Source: Paucimonas sp. (GTDB lineage: Bacteria; Pseudomonadota; Gammaproteobacteria; Burkholderiales; Burkholderiaceae_D). From it: a DNA stretch of 51,222 bases. The notes below the pieces were generated by a model that was given only the letters and a program-made list of their open reading frames with translations, searched no databases and was not told the DNA's origin. Below, piece by piece: positions 1 through 8,252 of this stretch. A program made the position numbers and the translations under genes. Location: NCBI GenBank assembly GCA_028292545.1, contig JAQGMC010000144.1:1-51222 (forward strand), given 5' to 3'. Numbering within the stretch: the stretch's first letter is position 1; each line of letters starts with the position of its first letter.

Positions 1-557
1 GGGCCGGAATTTTCCGCCAGCATGCGGCTGAATTCAGCAAAGCCGCGCGGGTCCTTGGCCTTGAAGGACAGGCGCATCGCGAAATTCGCATATTTGTCGG
101 CGGCCTGTTCAATCGGCTCGTCACGGAACATGGCGGCTATGTCCTGGCACAACTGCACCGACGCATCGCGCTCGCTCGGGCTGGAACCCCAGCCGCAGCC
201 AATTGCCGCCACCGACAGGCAGCGCTGCGGATGATGCAGGCCGACATGCAGTGCGGTATAGGCGCCCATCGAATGCCCGACCACATGGGCCCGGTCGATA
301 CCCAGCGCATCCATCAGTGCAATCACATCCTGGCGCGCAATATCCTGGCCGTAGCTGGCCCCATCGGCAGGCACGTCCGACGGCGGATAGCCGCGCGCGC
401 TGAACGTGATGCAGCGATGAGAACGCGAGAAATACCGCATCTGCGGTTCCCAGGTCCGGTAATTCCCGGCGAATTCATGTACGAAGACGAGCGGCGTGCC
501 GCTACCCGATTCTTCGTAATACAAGGCGGTACCGTCGACTGCAGAAATCCGTGGCAT
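1..557 (-). CDS. alpha/beta hydrolase, 3' end outside window
   Basis: The gene is read leftward from ATG at 555-557 and runs off the window edge, so about 185 N-terminal residues are visible. The start region reads MPRISAVDGTALYYEESGSG, the usual opening of a soluble alpha/beta-hydrolase fold protein. VFVHEFAGN near residue 24 fits the oxyanion loop. GHSMGA around residue 96 is the nucleophile elbow with Ser96 as the likely catalytic serine. The acid and histidine of the triad would lie beyond the visible part. The substrate cannot be told: esterases, lactonases and haloperoxidase-like enzymes share this layout. It is divergent from the TetR gene at 819, which may control it. Confidence 0.85.
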   Translation of the reverse strand, partial: MPRISAVDGTALYYEESGSGTPLVFVHEFAGNYRTWEPQMRYFSRSHRCITFSARGYPPSDVPADGASYGQDIARQDVIALMDALGIDRAHVVGHSMGAYTALHVGLHHPQRCLSVAAIGCGWGSSPSERDASVQLCQDIAAMFRDEPIEQAADKYANFAMRLSFKAKDPRGFAEFSRMLAENSG

Positions 558-818
558 GGCTGGGTCTCCCGTGCGTGCTGCGCTGGAAAGCGGTAGCGCA
601 ACACGGCGCCTGGCCCTGCCGGCGCGGCAATTTTCCGCTGCGCCGACCGGTCGCAAATTCAGTGTCCACTACATTTATAACGCAAATTAGCATGCCAAAA
701 ATCAGGCCGCAAGAAATTTCGGTGATCGCTACAAAAACGGGCGGCGCGGGCTAGTTTTTAGTGCGTGGCGGGGCTTGCACAGTTAAGATGCATCGATCCG
801 AATTTATCCACCCGCACC
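558..818. promoter_or_regulatory. divergent promoter region, hydrolase / TetR regulator
   Basis: This 261-bp spacer separates two divergent genes and is more AT-rich than its surroundings between 660 and 760. An imperfect inverted repeat, AAAAAC at 733-738 and GTTTTT at 754-759, lies about 60 bp before the TetR start. It could be an operator, but the arms are short and low in complexity. Assignment of autoregulation is an inference from the gene arrangement. Confidence 0.35.
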
Positions 819-1541
819 ATGCCTGCGCTCGACGAAAAGCCCACCCCGCGTGCAAGAAAAAGCCCGGCCCGTTCGCGCGCAGGCGCAGCCACGGTAGTAC
901 CGGCCACGCCGACCCAGGCACGGGCGGTGACGACGCGTGACGCGATCCTGCGCTCGGCCACGAAGATGTTTTCAAAGCATGGTTTCGCCGGCGCCAGCGT
1001 GGAAGCCATCTCGAAGATGGCGCGCACGCACGACCGCATGATTTACTACTACTTCGGCAGCAAAGAGATGCTGTACGTGGAAGTGCTGGAAACGGTCTAC
1101 CAGCGCATGGTGGATGCAGAAGCGGCGCTCGAATTCGACCTGGCGCATCCAGTGCAGGCGCTGGCCACGGTGGTGCGCTTCACCTGGCAATACTACCTGG
1201 ACCATCCGGATTTCCTGGCCCTGCTCAACAGTGAAAACCTGTACCAGGGCCGGCACGTGAAGAAATCCCAGCGCGCGCGCACCTTGTCCTCGCCTTCGGT
1301 GCGAATACTCGAACAAATCCTGGAAGCGGGCGTGGCGAAACGCTTGTTCCGGCCCGAAGTCCGGGCCAGCGACCTGTATATTGCGATCGCCTCGCTTGGC
1401 TATTTCTACCAGTCCAACCGTTACACGCTGGGCGTTTTCCTGGGCGTGGATTTGATGAGCGCGGGCGCACTCGAACATTGGCTGGGCTATATCACCGATG
1501 TGGTCTTGCGCAGCGTGCTGCTGGCACCGGACGCATCCTGA
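819..1541 (+). CDS. TetR/AcrR family transcriptional regulator
   Basis: The protein has 240 residues from ATG 819. A GTG at 765 is in frame, but the extra residues do not resemble the family. A basic, Pro/Ala-rich N-terminal stretch of about 38 residues comes first. The TetR DNA-binding domain follows at about residues 40-86, with TRDAILRSATKMFSKHGF, then GASVEAISKMA, and the recognition-helix end IYYYFGSKEMLY. The C-terminal ligand and dimer domain is divergent and gives no clue to the inducer. TetR proteins usually repress a neighbouring or divergent gene, so the hydrolase at 1-557 is the obvious candidate target. Confidence 0.9.
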   Translation: MPALDEKPTPRARKSPARSRAGAATVVPATPTQARAVTTRDAILRSATKMFSKHGFAGASVEAISKMARTHDRMIYYYFGSKEMLYVEVLETVYQRMVDAEAALEFDLAHPVQALATVVRFTWQYYLDHPDFLALLNSENLYQGRHVKKSQRARTLSSPSVRILEQILEAGVAKRLFRPEVRASDLYIAIASLGYFYQSNRYTLGVFLGVDLMSAGALEHWLGYITDVVLRSVLLAPDAS

Positions 1542-1589
1542 GCGGCAGGTGTGCGCCTGCGCGCACGCGCCCTTTCCCGAACCCCATGA

Positions 1590-1611
1590 CCGCCGCGAAA
1601 AAACGCGGCGG
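1590..1611. terminator. strong hairpin between convergent genes
   Basis: An 8-bp perfect stem (CCGCCGCG / CGCGGCGG) closes on an AAAAAA loop. It lies 48 bp after the TetR stop and just past the stop of the minus-strand gene at 1633. No U-run follows on either strand, so it may act as a transcript-end stabiliser or a weak bidirectional terminator. Confidence 0.4.
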
Positions 1612-1632
1612 GCTGCTTGCACAAGCCGGGTT

Positions 1633-2022
1633 TTAGCGGCGTAATTTCCGGGCGATGAGGAAAAGCACGACTGCAGCCACCAAGCCAGCGAGCAAGGCAT
1701 CGACTGGCAACACATCCTCAGGCGGCGCCGCAGGCGCGGCCCCAGCCGCGCCGGTAGTGGCATGGGTGCCGTTGGCGGCAGGCGACGCCTGGCTGGCAGC
1801 AGGTTCACCTGCCGCACCCCGCGCCTGCGACGCCTCCCCCTGCGTTTGCTGGATCACGACCACGCCCGGCGGATCGACGATATCGGCTGGCGGCGCCGGA
1901 TCGGGGCGCGATTCATTGGCAGCTGATGCGGCCGCAGGCTGGGCAGCGCCAGGGGACGGATTGGGGGCGGGCGATGAGGCCGGCAGTGGCTGCGGGCGGT
2001 CAACGGCAAGCGTGGTGGGCAT
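1633..2022 (-). CDS. small Pro/Ala-rich protein with C-terminal membrane anchor
   Basis: The 129-residue product starts at ATG 2020-2022 (MPTTLAVDRPQPLPASS). The first 100 residues are low-complexity Pro/Ala/Ser/Glu sequence with no recognised domain. The last 25 residues form one hydrophobic helix, LLAGLVAAVVLFLIARK, ending in a basic RKLRR tail. That suggests a tail-anchored protein with the disordered part facing one side and the basic tail in the cytoplasm. A longer in-frame start at 2274 adds unlikely Cys/Arg-rich sequence. I do not recognise the family. A plus-strand frame overlaps it but lacks a convincing start. Confidence 0.5.
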   Translation of the reverse strand: MPTTLAVDRPQPLPASSPAPNPSPGAAQPAAASAANESRPDPAPPADIVDPPGVVVIQQTQGEASQARGAAGEPAASQASPAANGTHATTGAAGAAPAAPPEDVLPVDALLAGLVAAVVLFLIARKLRR

Positions 2023-2281
2023 TGGATTCCTTATGAATTGCGGGACGGTTGGACGCGAAATCGCGCCGCCCCAACAAGCTAGGAATCGCATCTGGCGCGC
2101 GCAAGCAACTTGGCCAAGGGGTTGATGTAGATCAGCAAGCTGAACTTCGCATGGCCTTGGCGCCAGCAGGCTGGCCGGCTTGCGCCCAACGGTGCAAGCT
2201 TGCTTTGAAAGTCTGGCACTATGCTGGCCACACCTGACACAAGCGAAGCCGCCAGAAGAGTGCTTCAAACGCAAAACTACG

Positions 2282-3079
2282 ATGAAAATCCAGCTCGCAT
2301 CCGACCTGCACCTGGAACACCTCCAGGCCCGCTTTCCTGGCGAACGCGTGATCGAACCCGCACCGGAGGCTGACTTGCTGGTGCTGGCTGGCGATATCGC
2401 TGAAGGCGAGCTTGCCTGGTCGCTGTTCGCCGACTGGCCAGTGCCCGTGCTTTATGTCGCCGGCAATCATGAGTTTTATCGCGCTGACTATGGCCGTGCC
2501 CGGCAAGCGCTGCAGCAGCCGCGCCCGGGCCACCGGGTGCGCCTGCTTGACGAGGATGAAGTGCATATCGATGGCGTGCGCATCCTGGGCTGCACCTTAT
2601 GGACCGATTACGAGCTCGATCCCAGCCTCGCGCCGCAGGCGGCGATGGACTATGCGCGCTTGCATGCCAATGATCACCGCTACATCGCGCACCGCGGCGC
2701 CATCTTCATGCCTGAAGACGCGCTGGCAGAGCATCGCCGCGACCGCGCCTGGCTGGCCGCGCGCCTGGCTTGTGGGCACGATGGGCCGACAGTCGTCATC
2801 ACCCACCATGCGCCGCATCCCTTGTCGGTGCATGCGCGCTTTCGCGACAATCCGCTCAACCCTGCCTTTGTCAGCAACCTGGAAGACATGCTGCCCGCAG
2901 CGCAGCTCTGGCTGCACGGTCATGTGCATGACAACATGGACTATCGGGTTGGGGGCTGCCGGGTCGTGGCCAATCCGCGTGGCTATGCGTTCAACAAGCG
3001 CGCCGCGGCCACGCCGGCCGACATCGATTTTGAAAACAAGGCGTTCAAGCCGGCTCTGGTGCTGCCCGTGCCGGGCTGA
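2282..3079 (+). CDS. calcineurin-like metallophosphoesterase
   Basis: The product has 265 residues from ATG 2282; in-frame starts further upstream give sequence unlike the family. The metal-binding motifs appear in the normal order: SDLHLE at residues 7-12, LAGDI near 38, GNHEFY near 60, THHAPH near 175 and HGHVHDN near 215. These bind two metal ions in class III phosphoesterases. The protein is cytoplasmic, with no signal peptide. Its size fits the single-domain bacterial branch often annotated simply as metallophosphoesterase. Substrates range from phosphodiesters to nucleotides and cannot be assigned here. It appears monocistronic. Confidence 0.88.
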   Translation: MKIQLASDLHLEHLQARFPGERVIEPAPEADLLVLAGDIAEGELAWSLFADWPVPVLYVAGNHEFYRADYGRARQALQQPRPGHRVRLLDEDEVHIDGVRILGCTLWTDYELDPSLAPQAAMDYARLHANDHRYIAHRGAIFMPEDALAEHRRDRAWLAARLACGHDGPTVVITHHAPHPLSVHARFRDNPLNPAFVSNLEDMLPAAQLWLHGHVHDNMDYRVGGCRVVANPRGYAFNKRAAATPADIDFENKAFKPALVLPVPG

Positions 3080-3224
3080 AGCGAAAGCCCTGCCGATTGA
3101 ATCACTGCTTGGGGGCCAGCGGCCGGCATCGCGACCTATGACGTAGTCCGATGAGGTGGATGCGCTGTGCGGCCGAGGACACGCCGAATATGCGCCAGTT
3201 GGCGCGACCTGCAAACGCCGCCGG

Positions 3225-4367
3225 TCAGCGCGGTTGCGGGCGCCGTGGCGAGTCTGGCACGCGCTGCCAGTTCGGCGTATCCACCGGCAGCGATTCGTAA
3301 AACCGGTATAGCCCCTTGCCGCCCGCCTTGGCGCGATACATTGCATGGTCGGCACGCGCCAGCAATTGCTCTGCATCGTCGCCATCGCGCGGGAACAGGC
3401 TGACGCCGATCGATGCCGCGACCTTGCTGCGGCCCTTGCTCAGTTCGAACGGGCTGCCCAGCACTTCGAGCATCCTTTGCGCCACGTGGCCAGCCTCGGT
3501 TTCTGCATGCACTTGCTCGATCACGAGCACGAATTCATCGCCGCCATGGCGCGCAATGCTGTCTGATGGCTTGAGCGCGGATTTCATGCGCAAGGCGGCG
3601 GCGCGCAGCAATTCATCGCCAGCCAGGTGCCCGAGCGTGTCATTGACGGCCTTGAAGCCGTCCAGGTCGAGGTACATGACGGCCAGCATGTTGCCGCTGG
3701 TACGGGCGCGACGCAGCGCCATCGGCAAGTAATTGGTCAACCAGTGCCGGTTCGGCAAGGTGGTGAGCGGATCTTCATTTGCCAGCCGCGCGAGTTCGCG
3801 CGCCTGCGCTTCGGATTCCAGCACATGCTGTTGCGCCATGTCGAGTTGCTCATTCAGCTTGGCCAGCTCGGCCGAATGGCTTTGCACCAGTTGCTCCAGT
3901 TGCATGCGCATCAGTTCGCTGACCTTGCGCCCGGTCGCCAGCGCCGCAGCCAGTTCGGCGCCGATATTGCGCAGGTGGCGGATTTCCTGGGCCCGCATCA
4001 GGGCCGCTTCCACCGCCGGCACCAGTTGCTTGGCGTCGACCGGCTTCACCAGGTAACCGATGGCGCCATGTTCCGAAGCCTGGCGCACGATATCGTCATG
4101 CGCATGGGAAGACAGGAACATGAAGGGCACGCTGGTTTCACGGCGCAACCGGCGCGCCAGTTCCAGCCCCGACATGCCGGGCATGGAAACGTCGAGCAGG
4201 GCCAGGTCGGGCACCCGGGTGGCAAGCAGCTCCAGCGCTTTTTCGGCAGTATTTGCCTGCAACACTTCATAGCCGGCGCGGCGCATGCCGGCATTGAGCC
4301 GGGCCAGCAGGACGCGGTCGTCATCGACGGTCAAAATGCAGCGCCTGCCTTCCTGTTTCGCTTCCAT
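3225..4367 (-). CDS. response regulator with GGDEF diguanylate cyclase domain
   Basis: The product has 380 residues from ATG 4365-4367, chosen for the preceding AGGAGA at good spacing. Residues 9-125 are a CheY-like receiver with acidic pocket DDD at 15-17, phospho-acceptor Asp59 in LLDVSMPG, and a KP pair near 110. A helical, probably coiled-coil linker at about 130-205 follows. The GGDEF domain starts at DPLTTLPNRHWL, and the active-site loop GGDEF is at 275-279, so the protein should make c-di-GMP when phosphorylated. At the allosteric I-site position, where RxxD is expected, the sequence reads KPSD. No sensor kinase gene is adjacent, so this is an orphan response regulator. Confidence 0.92.
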   Translation of the reverse strand: MEAKQEGRRCILTVDDDRVLLARLNAGMRRAGYEVLQANTAEKALELLATRVPDLALLDVSMPGMSGLELARRLRRETSVPFMFLSSHAHDDIVRQASEHGAIGYLVKPVDAKQLVPAVEAALMRAQEIRHLRNIGAELAAALATGRKVSELMRMQLEQLVQSHSAELAKLNEQLDMAQQHVLESEAQARELARLANEDPLTTLPNRHWLTNYLPMALRRARTSGNMLAVMYLDLDGFKAVNDTLGHLAGDELLRAAALRMKSALKPSDSIARHGGDEFVLVIEQVHAETEAGHVAQRMLEVLGSPFELSKGRSKVAASIGVSLFPRDGDDAEQLLARADHAMYRAKAGGKGLYRFYESLPVDTPNWQRVPDSPRRPQPR

Positions 4368-4883
4368 CACTGTGCTTCTCCTGCAGTTGAACGCATGCCA
4401 TTCCAGAGAGGTAGGCGGTTTCCACACTGTAGCGACGGCGATTTCCCGGGTTTTGACGTAGGGCAATACGGTTGGGCGGCCACGTCAAGCCCTGGTCGCG
4501 GGGGCTTGCGCAGCTGCTTCCCGGCGCTGCACCCGCTTGTCGGCAAGGCTGCGCAACCGGCTATCACTATGACTGGCCGCGGCGGTGGGAATTCATTGCG
4601 GCGACCAAACAGCGTGCCCATGCATCAACACTGTCCCACGCTGGCACTTGTGCCTGGAAAGGGGCGGATGTTCGGATACGGAAATCATCCAGAAGCGGCG
4701 CTACCGCCTGGCTTGACCGCATCCCCATTCCCTCCCCCGGCCTGGGCTTGAAACGGAGGAGCTTGCGGGATACTGCCTCAACGAGCGCGGTGCGGACCTG
4801 ACCTGCGGCATGTGTCAAAGCCAGGCCGGGAAGGCAGGTTGCAACGGACTGCCGCGCGGCATTTTCCGTCTATACTGCGCAGA
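4368..4883. other. long intergenic region without a convincing gene
   Basis: About 515 bp separate the divergent GGDEF gene and icmF. Open frames on both strands (for example 4472-4801 plus and 4567-4818 minus) lack family resemblance, plausible composition or ribosome-binding sites. A -10-like TATACT lies at 4871-4876, just upstream of the operator palindrome. A partial similarity to cobalamin-riboswitch boxes (GGTGGGAAT near 4585) is not supported by the rest of the core. Confidence 0.4.
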
Positions 4884-4884
4884 T

Positions 4885-4904
4885 TGACGTTAACGTAAAC
4901 GTCA
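4885..4904. promoter_or_regulatory. near-perfect palindrome, probable operator of icmF
   Basis: The sequence TGACGTTAACGTAAACGTCA is a 20-bp dyad with only one mismatched pair and 7-bp perfect arms. It sits between a TATACT -10-like element and the Shine-Dalgarno of icmF, where a bound repressor would block transcription. Its ACGT-rich core resembles operators described for LiuR-type (MerR family) regulators of branched-chain acyl-CoA catabolism. That match comes from memory of the motif and is an inference. Confidence 0.6.
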
Positions 4905-4922
4905 GTCCGGAGACAGCCAGCC

Positions 4923-7900
4923 ATGACCGACCTTTCCATCGCGCCGCAGCTCGCCAGCTACAAGCCAGTCAACAAGGTTCGCTTCGTGACGGCGGCTTCG
5001 CTCTTCGATGGCCACGATGCCTCGATCAACATCATGCGCCGCATCCTGATGGCCAAGGGCGCGGAAGTCATCCACCTCGGTCACAACCGCTCGGTGGATG
5101 AAATCGTCACTGCGGCGCTGCAGGAAGATGTGCAAGGCATTGCCATCTCCAGCTACCAGGGCGGGCATGTCGAATACTTCAAATACATGATGGACTTGTT
5201 GCGCCAGCGCGGCGGCGGCAACATCAAGGTGTTTGGCGGCGGCGGCGGCGTCATCGTGGCCGATGAAATCGCGGAACTGCATGCCTATGGCGTGTCGCGC
5301 ATCTTCAGCCCCGAGGATGGCCAGCGCATGGGACTGGAAGGCATGATCGTGTCGATGATCCATGCCTGCGACATCGACCTCGCGGCCGCGGCGCCGGCAA
5401 CGCTCGCGCCCTTGCAGTGCGGCGATCTGTCCTCGCGCCACCGGCCGCTGGCGCAAATCATCACCGCACTGGAAAACGGCCGCGCCGATGCGGCGCTGCG
5501 CTCACAACTGCAGCAGGCGGCCGCGGCCCACCCGGCGCCCGTGCTGGGCATCACCGGCACCGGCGGCGCCGGCAAATCCTCCCTGACCGATGAATTGATC
5601 CGCAGGCTGCGCCTGGACCAGGACGACCGCCTGCATCTGGCCGTGCTGTCGATCGATCCGTCGCGCCGCAAGTCGGGCGGCGCCCTGCTGGGCGACCGCA
5701 TCCGCATGAATGCGATCGGCCCGTGGCAAGGCCAGGCCCGTGTTTTCATGCGCTCGCTGGCCACGCGCGAAGCCGGCTCTGAAATTTCGCAGGCGCTGCC
5801 CGACGCCATTGCCGCCTGCCGCGCCGCCGGCTTCGACCTGGTGCTGGTGGAAACCTCGGGCATCGGCCAGGGCGACGCCGCCATCGTGCCGCATGTGGAT
5901 GTGCCGATGTATGTGATGACGCCTGAATTCGGCGCTGCATCGCAGCTGGAAAAAATCGACATGCTGGACTTTGCGGAATTCGTCGCCATCAACAAGTTTG
6001 ACCGCAAGGGCGCCGCCGATGCCTTGCGCGACGTAGCCAAGCAGGTGCAGCGCAACCGCGAATGGTGGAGCCGCACGCCGGACCAGATTCCCGTTTTCGG
6101 CACCCAGGCTTCGCGCTTCAATGATGATGGCGTGACGGCGCTGTACCAGGCGCTTGCCCCGCGTCTGGCTGAACTGGGCCTGGCGCTCAAGCCCGGCAAG
6201 CTGCCGGCTGCCGGCGTGCGTTTCTCTTCCGGGCGCAATGCCATCGTGCCGCCGGCGCGCAGCCGCTACCTAGCTGAGATTGCAGACACCGTGCGCGGCT
6301 ATCACCGCAGCGTCGACAAACAAGCCGCTCTGGCGCGCGAGACCCAGCATCTACGTGAAGCCGCGCGCATGCTGGCTGCAAACCCGGCCGCCGGCGCCAA
6401 TCCGGCACTGTTGCAGGAAATGGCAGCCGGGCGCGAGCAGCAGATGCTGCCGGCTGCGCGCCAGCTGCTGGCTGACTGGCCCGCGCTGCAGGCTGCCTAT
6501 GCCGGCGATGAATATGTGGTGAAGATTCGCGACCAGGAAATCCGCACCCGCCTGACCTGGACCACGCTGTCGGGTAACACGGTGCGCAAGGTCGCGCTGC
6601 CGCGTTATGCCGACGAAGGGGAAATCCTGCGTTTCCTGATGCGGGAAAACCTGCCCGGCATCTTTCCCTACACGGCGGGCGTGTTTCCCTTTAAGCGCGA
6701 AAATGAAGATCCGACCCGCATGTTTGCCGGCGAAGGCGATGCATTTCGCACCAACCGCCGCTTCAAGCTGGTATCCGAAGGCATGCCGGCCAAGCGCCTG
6801 TCGACCGCCTTCGATTCAGTCACCCTGTATGGCGCCGACCCGGCGCTGCGGCCCGATATTTACGGCAAGGTCGGCAATTCCGGCGTGTCGATCGCGACCC
6901 TGGACGACATGAAAGTGCTGTACGACGGTTTCGACCTGTGCAGCCCGTCTACATCGGTATCGATGACCATCAACGGCCCCGCGCCCACGATCCTGGCGAT
7001 GTTCATGAATACCGCCATCGACCAGCAACTGGACCGGTTCCGCGCCGACAAGCAACGCGAGCCGGATGCGCAGGAGGCCGCCGCAATCCGCGCCTGGGTG
7101 CTGCAGAATGTGCGCGGCACAGTGCAAGCCGACATCCTGAAGGAAGACCAGGGCCAGAACACTTGCATCTTCTCGACCGAGTTTTCACTGAAGGTGATGG
7201 GCGACATCCAGCAATATTTCGTCGACCACCAGGTGCGCAATTTTTATTCAGTGTCGATTTCGGGCTATCACATTGCCGAAGCCGGCGCGAATCCGATCTC
7301 GCAACTGGCCTTTACGCTATCCAACGGCTTCACCTTCGTCGAAGCCTATCTGGCGCGCGGCATGCACATCGATGATTTTGCGCCCAACCTGTCGTTCTTC
7401 TTTTCCAACGGCATGGACCCGGAATACACAGTGATGGGCCGGGTGGCGCGCCGCATCTGGGCAGTGGCGATGCGCGAGAAATACAGCGCCAACGATCGCT
7501 CGCAAAAGCTGAAATACCATATCCAGACTTCCGGCCGTTCCTTGCATGCCCAAGAAATCGATTTCAATGACATCCGCACCACGCTGCAGGCGCTGATAGC
7601 GATCTACGACAACTGCAATTCACTGCATACGAATGCGTTCGACGAAGCCATCACCACGCCCAGCGATGAGTCGGTGCGGCGGGCGCTGGCGATCCAGTTG
7701 ATCATCAATCGCGAATGGGGCCTGGCGCGCAATGAAAACCCGAACCAGGGCGCCTTCATCATCGATGAATTGACCGACCTGGTGGAAGAAGCCGTGCTGC
7801 AGGAATTCGAGCGCATAGCCGAACGCGGCGGCGTGCTGGGCGCGATGGAAACCGGCTACCAGCGCAGCCGCATCCAGGAAGAGTCGATGCTGTACGAACA

Positions 7901-8213
7901 CAAGAAGCATGATGGCAGCCTCCCCATCGTCGGCGTCAACACCTTCCGCAACCCCAAGGGCAGCCCGACCCCGCCGACCCTGCAACTGGCGCGCTCGACC
8001 GACGAAGAAAAACAGTCGCAGCTACAGCGCCTGGCGGCTTTCCAGCAGCGCCATGCCGAAGCGGCGCCCGCCATGCTGGCGCGCCTGCAGCAAGCAGTGA
8101 TACAGGACCAGAATGTCTTCACCTGCCTGATGGATGCGGTGCGGGTCTGTTCGCTCGGCCAGGTCACCGAGGCATTGTTTGAAGTGGGTGGGCAGTACCG
8201 GCGCAGCATGTAG
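4923..8213 (+). CDS. icmF: fused isobutyryl-CoA mutase IcmF
   Basis: This 1096-residue protein carries all parts of a coenzyme-B12 acyl-CoA mutase plus its G-protein chaperone on one chain. The N-terminal B12-binding domain has DGHDAS at 29-34, with His31 as the cobalt ligand. The MeaB-like GTPase has Walker A GTGGAGKS at 212-219 and the base-specificity motif NKFD at 357-360. The TIM-barrel mutase domain fills residues ~540-1090, with [13 protein letters not shown] typical of the substrate channel. The order cobalamin-GTPase-mutase defines IcmF and separates it from methylmalonyl-CoA mutase, in which the G-protein is separate. It interconverts isobutyryl-CoA and butyryl-CoA, and family members can also act on pivalyl-CoA. 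It is monocistronic, behind the operator at 4885. Confidence 0.95.
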   Translation: MTDLSIAPQLASYKPVNKVRFVTAASLFDGHDASINIMRRILMAKGAEVIHLGHNRSVDEIVTAALQEDVQGIAISSYQGGHVEYFKYMMDLLRQRGGGNIKVFGGGGGVIVADEIAELHAYGVSRIFSPEDGQRMGLEGMIVSMIHACDIDLAAAAPATLAPLQCGDLSSRHRPLAQIITALENGRADAALRSQLQQAAAAHPAPVLGITGTGGAGKSSLTDELIRRLRLDQDDRLHLAVLSIDPSRRKSGGALLGDRIRMNAIGPWQGQARVFMRSLATREAGSEISQALPDAIAACRAAGFDLVLVETSGIGQGDAAIVPHVDVPMYVMTPEFGAASQLEKIDMLDFAEFVAINKFDRKGAADALRDVAKQVQRNREWWSRTPDQIPVFGTQASRFNDDGVTALYQALAPRLAELGLALKPGKLPAAGVRFSSGRNAIVPPARSRYLAEIADTVRGYHRSVDKQAALARETQHLREAARMLAANPAAGANPALLQEMAAGREQQMLPAARQLLADWPALQAAYAGDEYVVKIRDQEIRTRLTWTTLSGNTVRKVALPRYADEGEILRFLMRENLPGIFPYTAGVFPFKRENEDPTRMFAGEGDAFRTNRRFKLVSEGMPAKRLSTAFDSVTLYGADPALRPDIYGKVGNSGVSIATLDDMKVLYDGFDLCSPSTSVSMTINGPAPTILAMFMNTAIDQQLDRFRADKQREPDAQEAAAIRAWVLQNVRGTVQADILKEDQGQNTCIFSTEFSLKVMGDIQQYFVDHQVRNFYSVSISGYHIAEAGANPISQLAFTLSNGFTFVEAYLARGMHIDDFAPNLSFFFSNGMDPEYTVMGRVARRIWAVAMREKYSANDRSQKLKYHIQTSGRSLHAQEIDFNDIRTTLQALIAIYDNCNSLHTNAFDEAITTPSDESVRRALAIQLIINREWGLARNENPNQGAFIIDELTDLVEEAVLQEFERIAERGGVLGAMETGYQRSRIQEESMLYEHKKHDGSLPIVGVNTFRNPKGSPTPPTLQLARSTDEEKQSQLQRLAAFQQRHAEAAPAMLARLQQAVIQDQNVFTCLMDAVRVCSLGQVTEALFEVGGQYRRSM

Positions 8214-8252
8214 CTTGCCCGGCCTGCTCACGCTCATGCCCATGCTGGGGCT

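Noticed and set aside
4580..4830. Possible cobalamin riboswitch before icmF
   Set aside because: A GGTGGGAAT and an AAGCCAGG piece recall the B12 core, but order, spacing and the conserved B12 box do not match.
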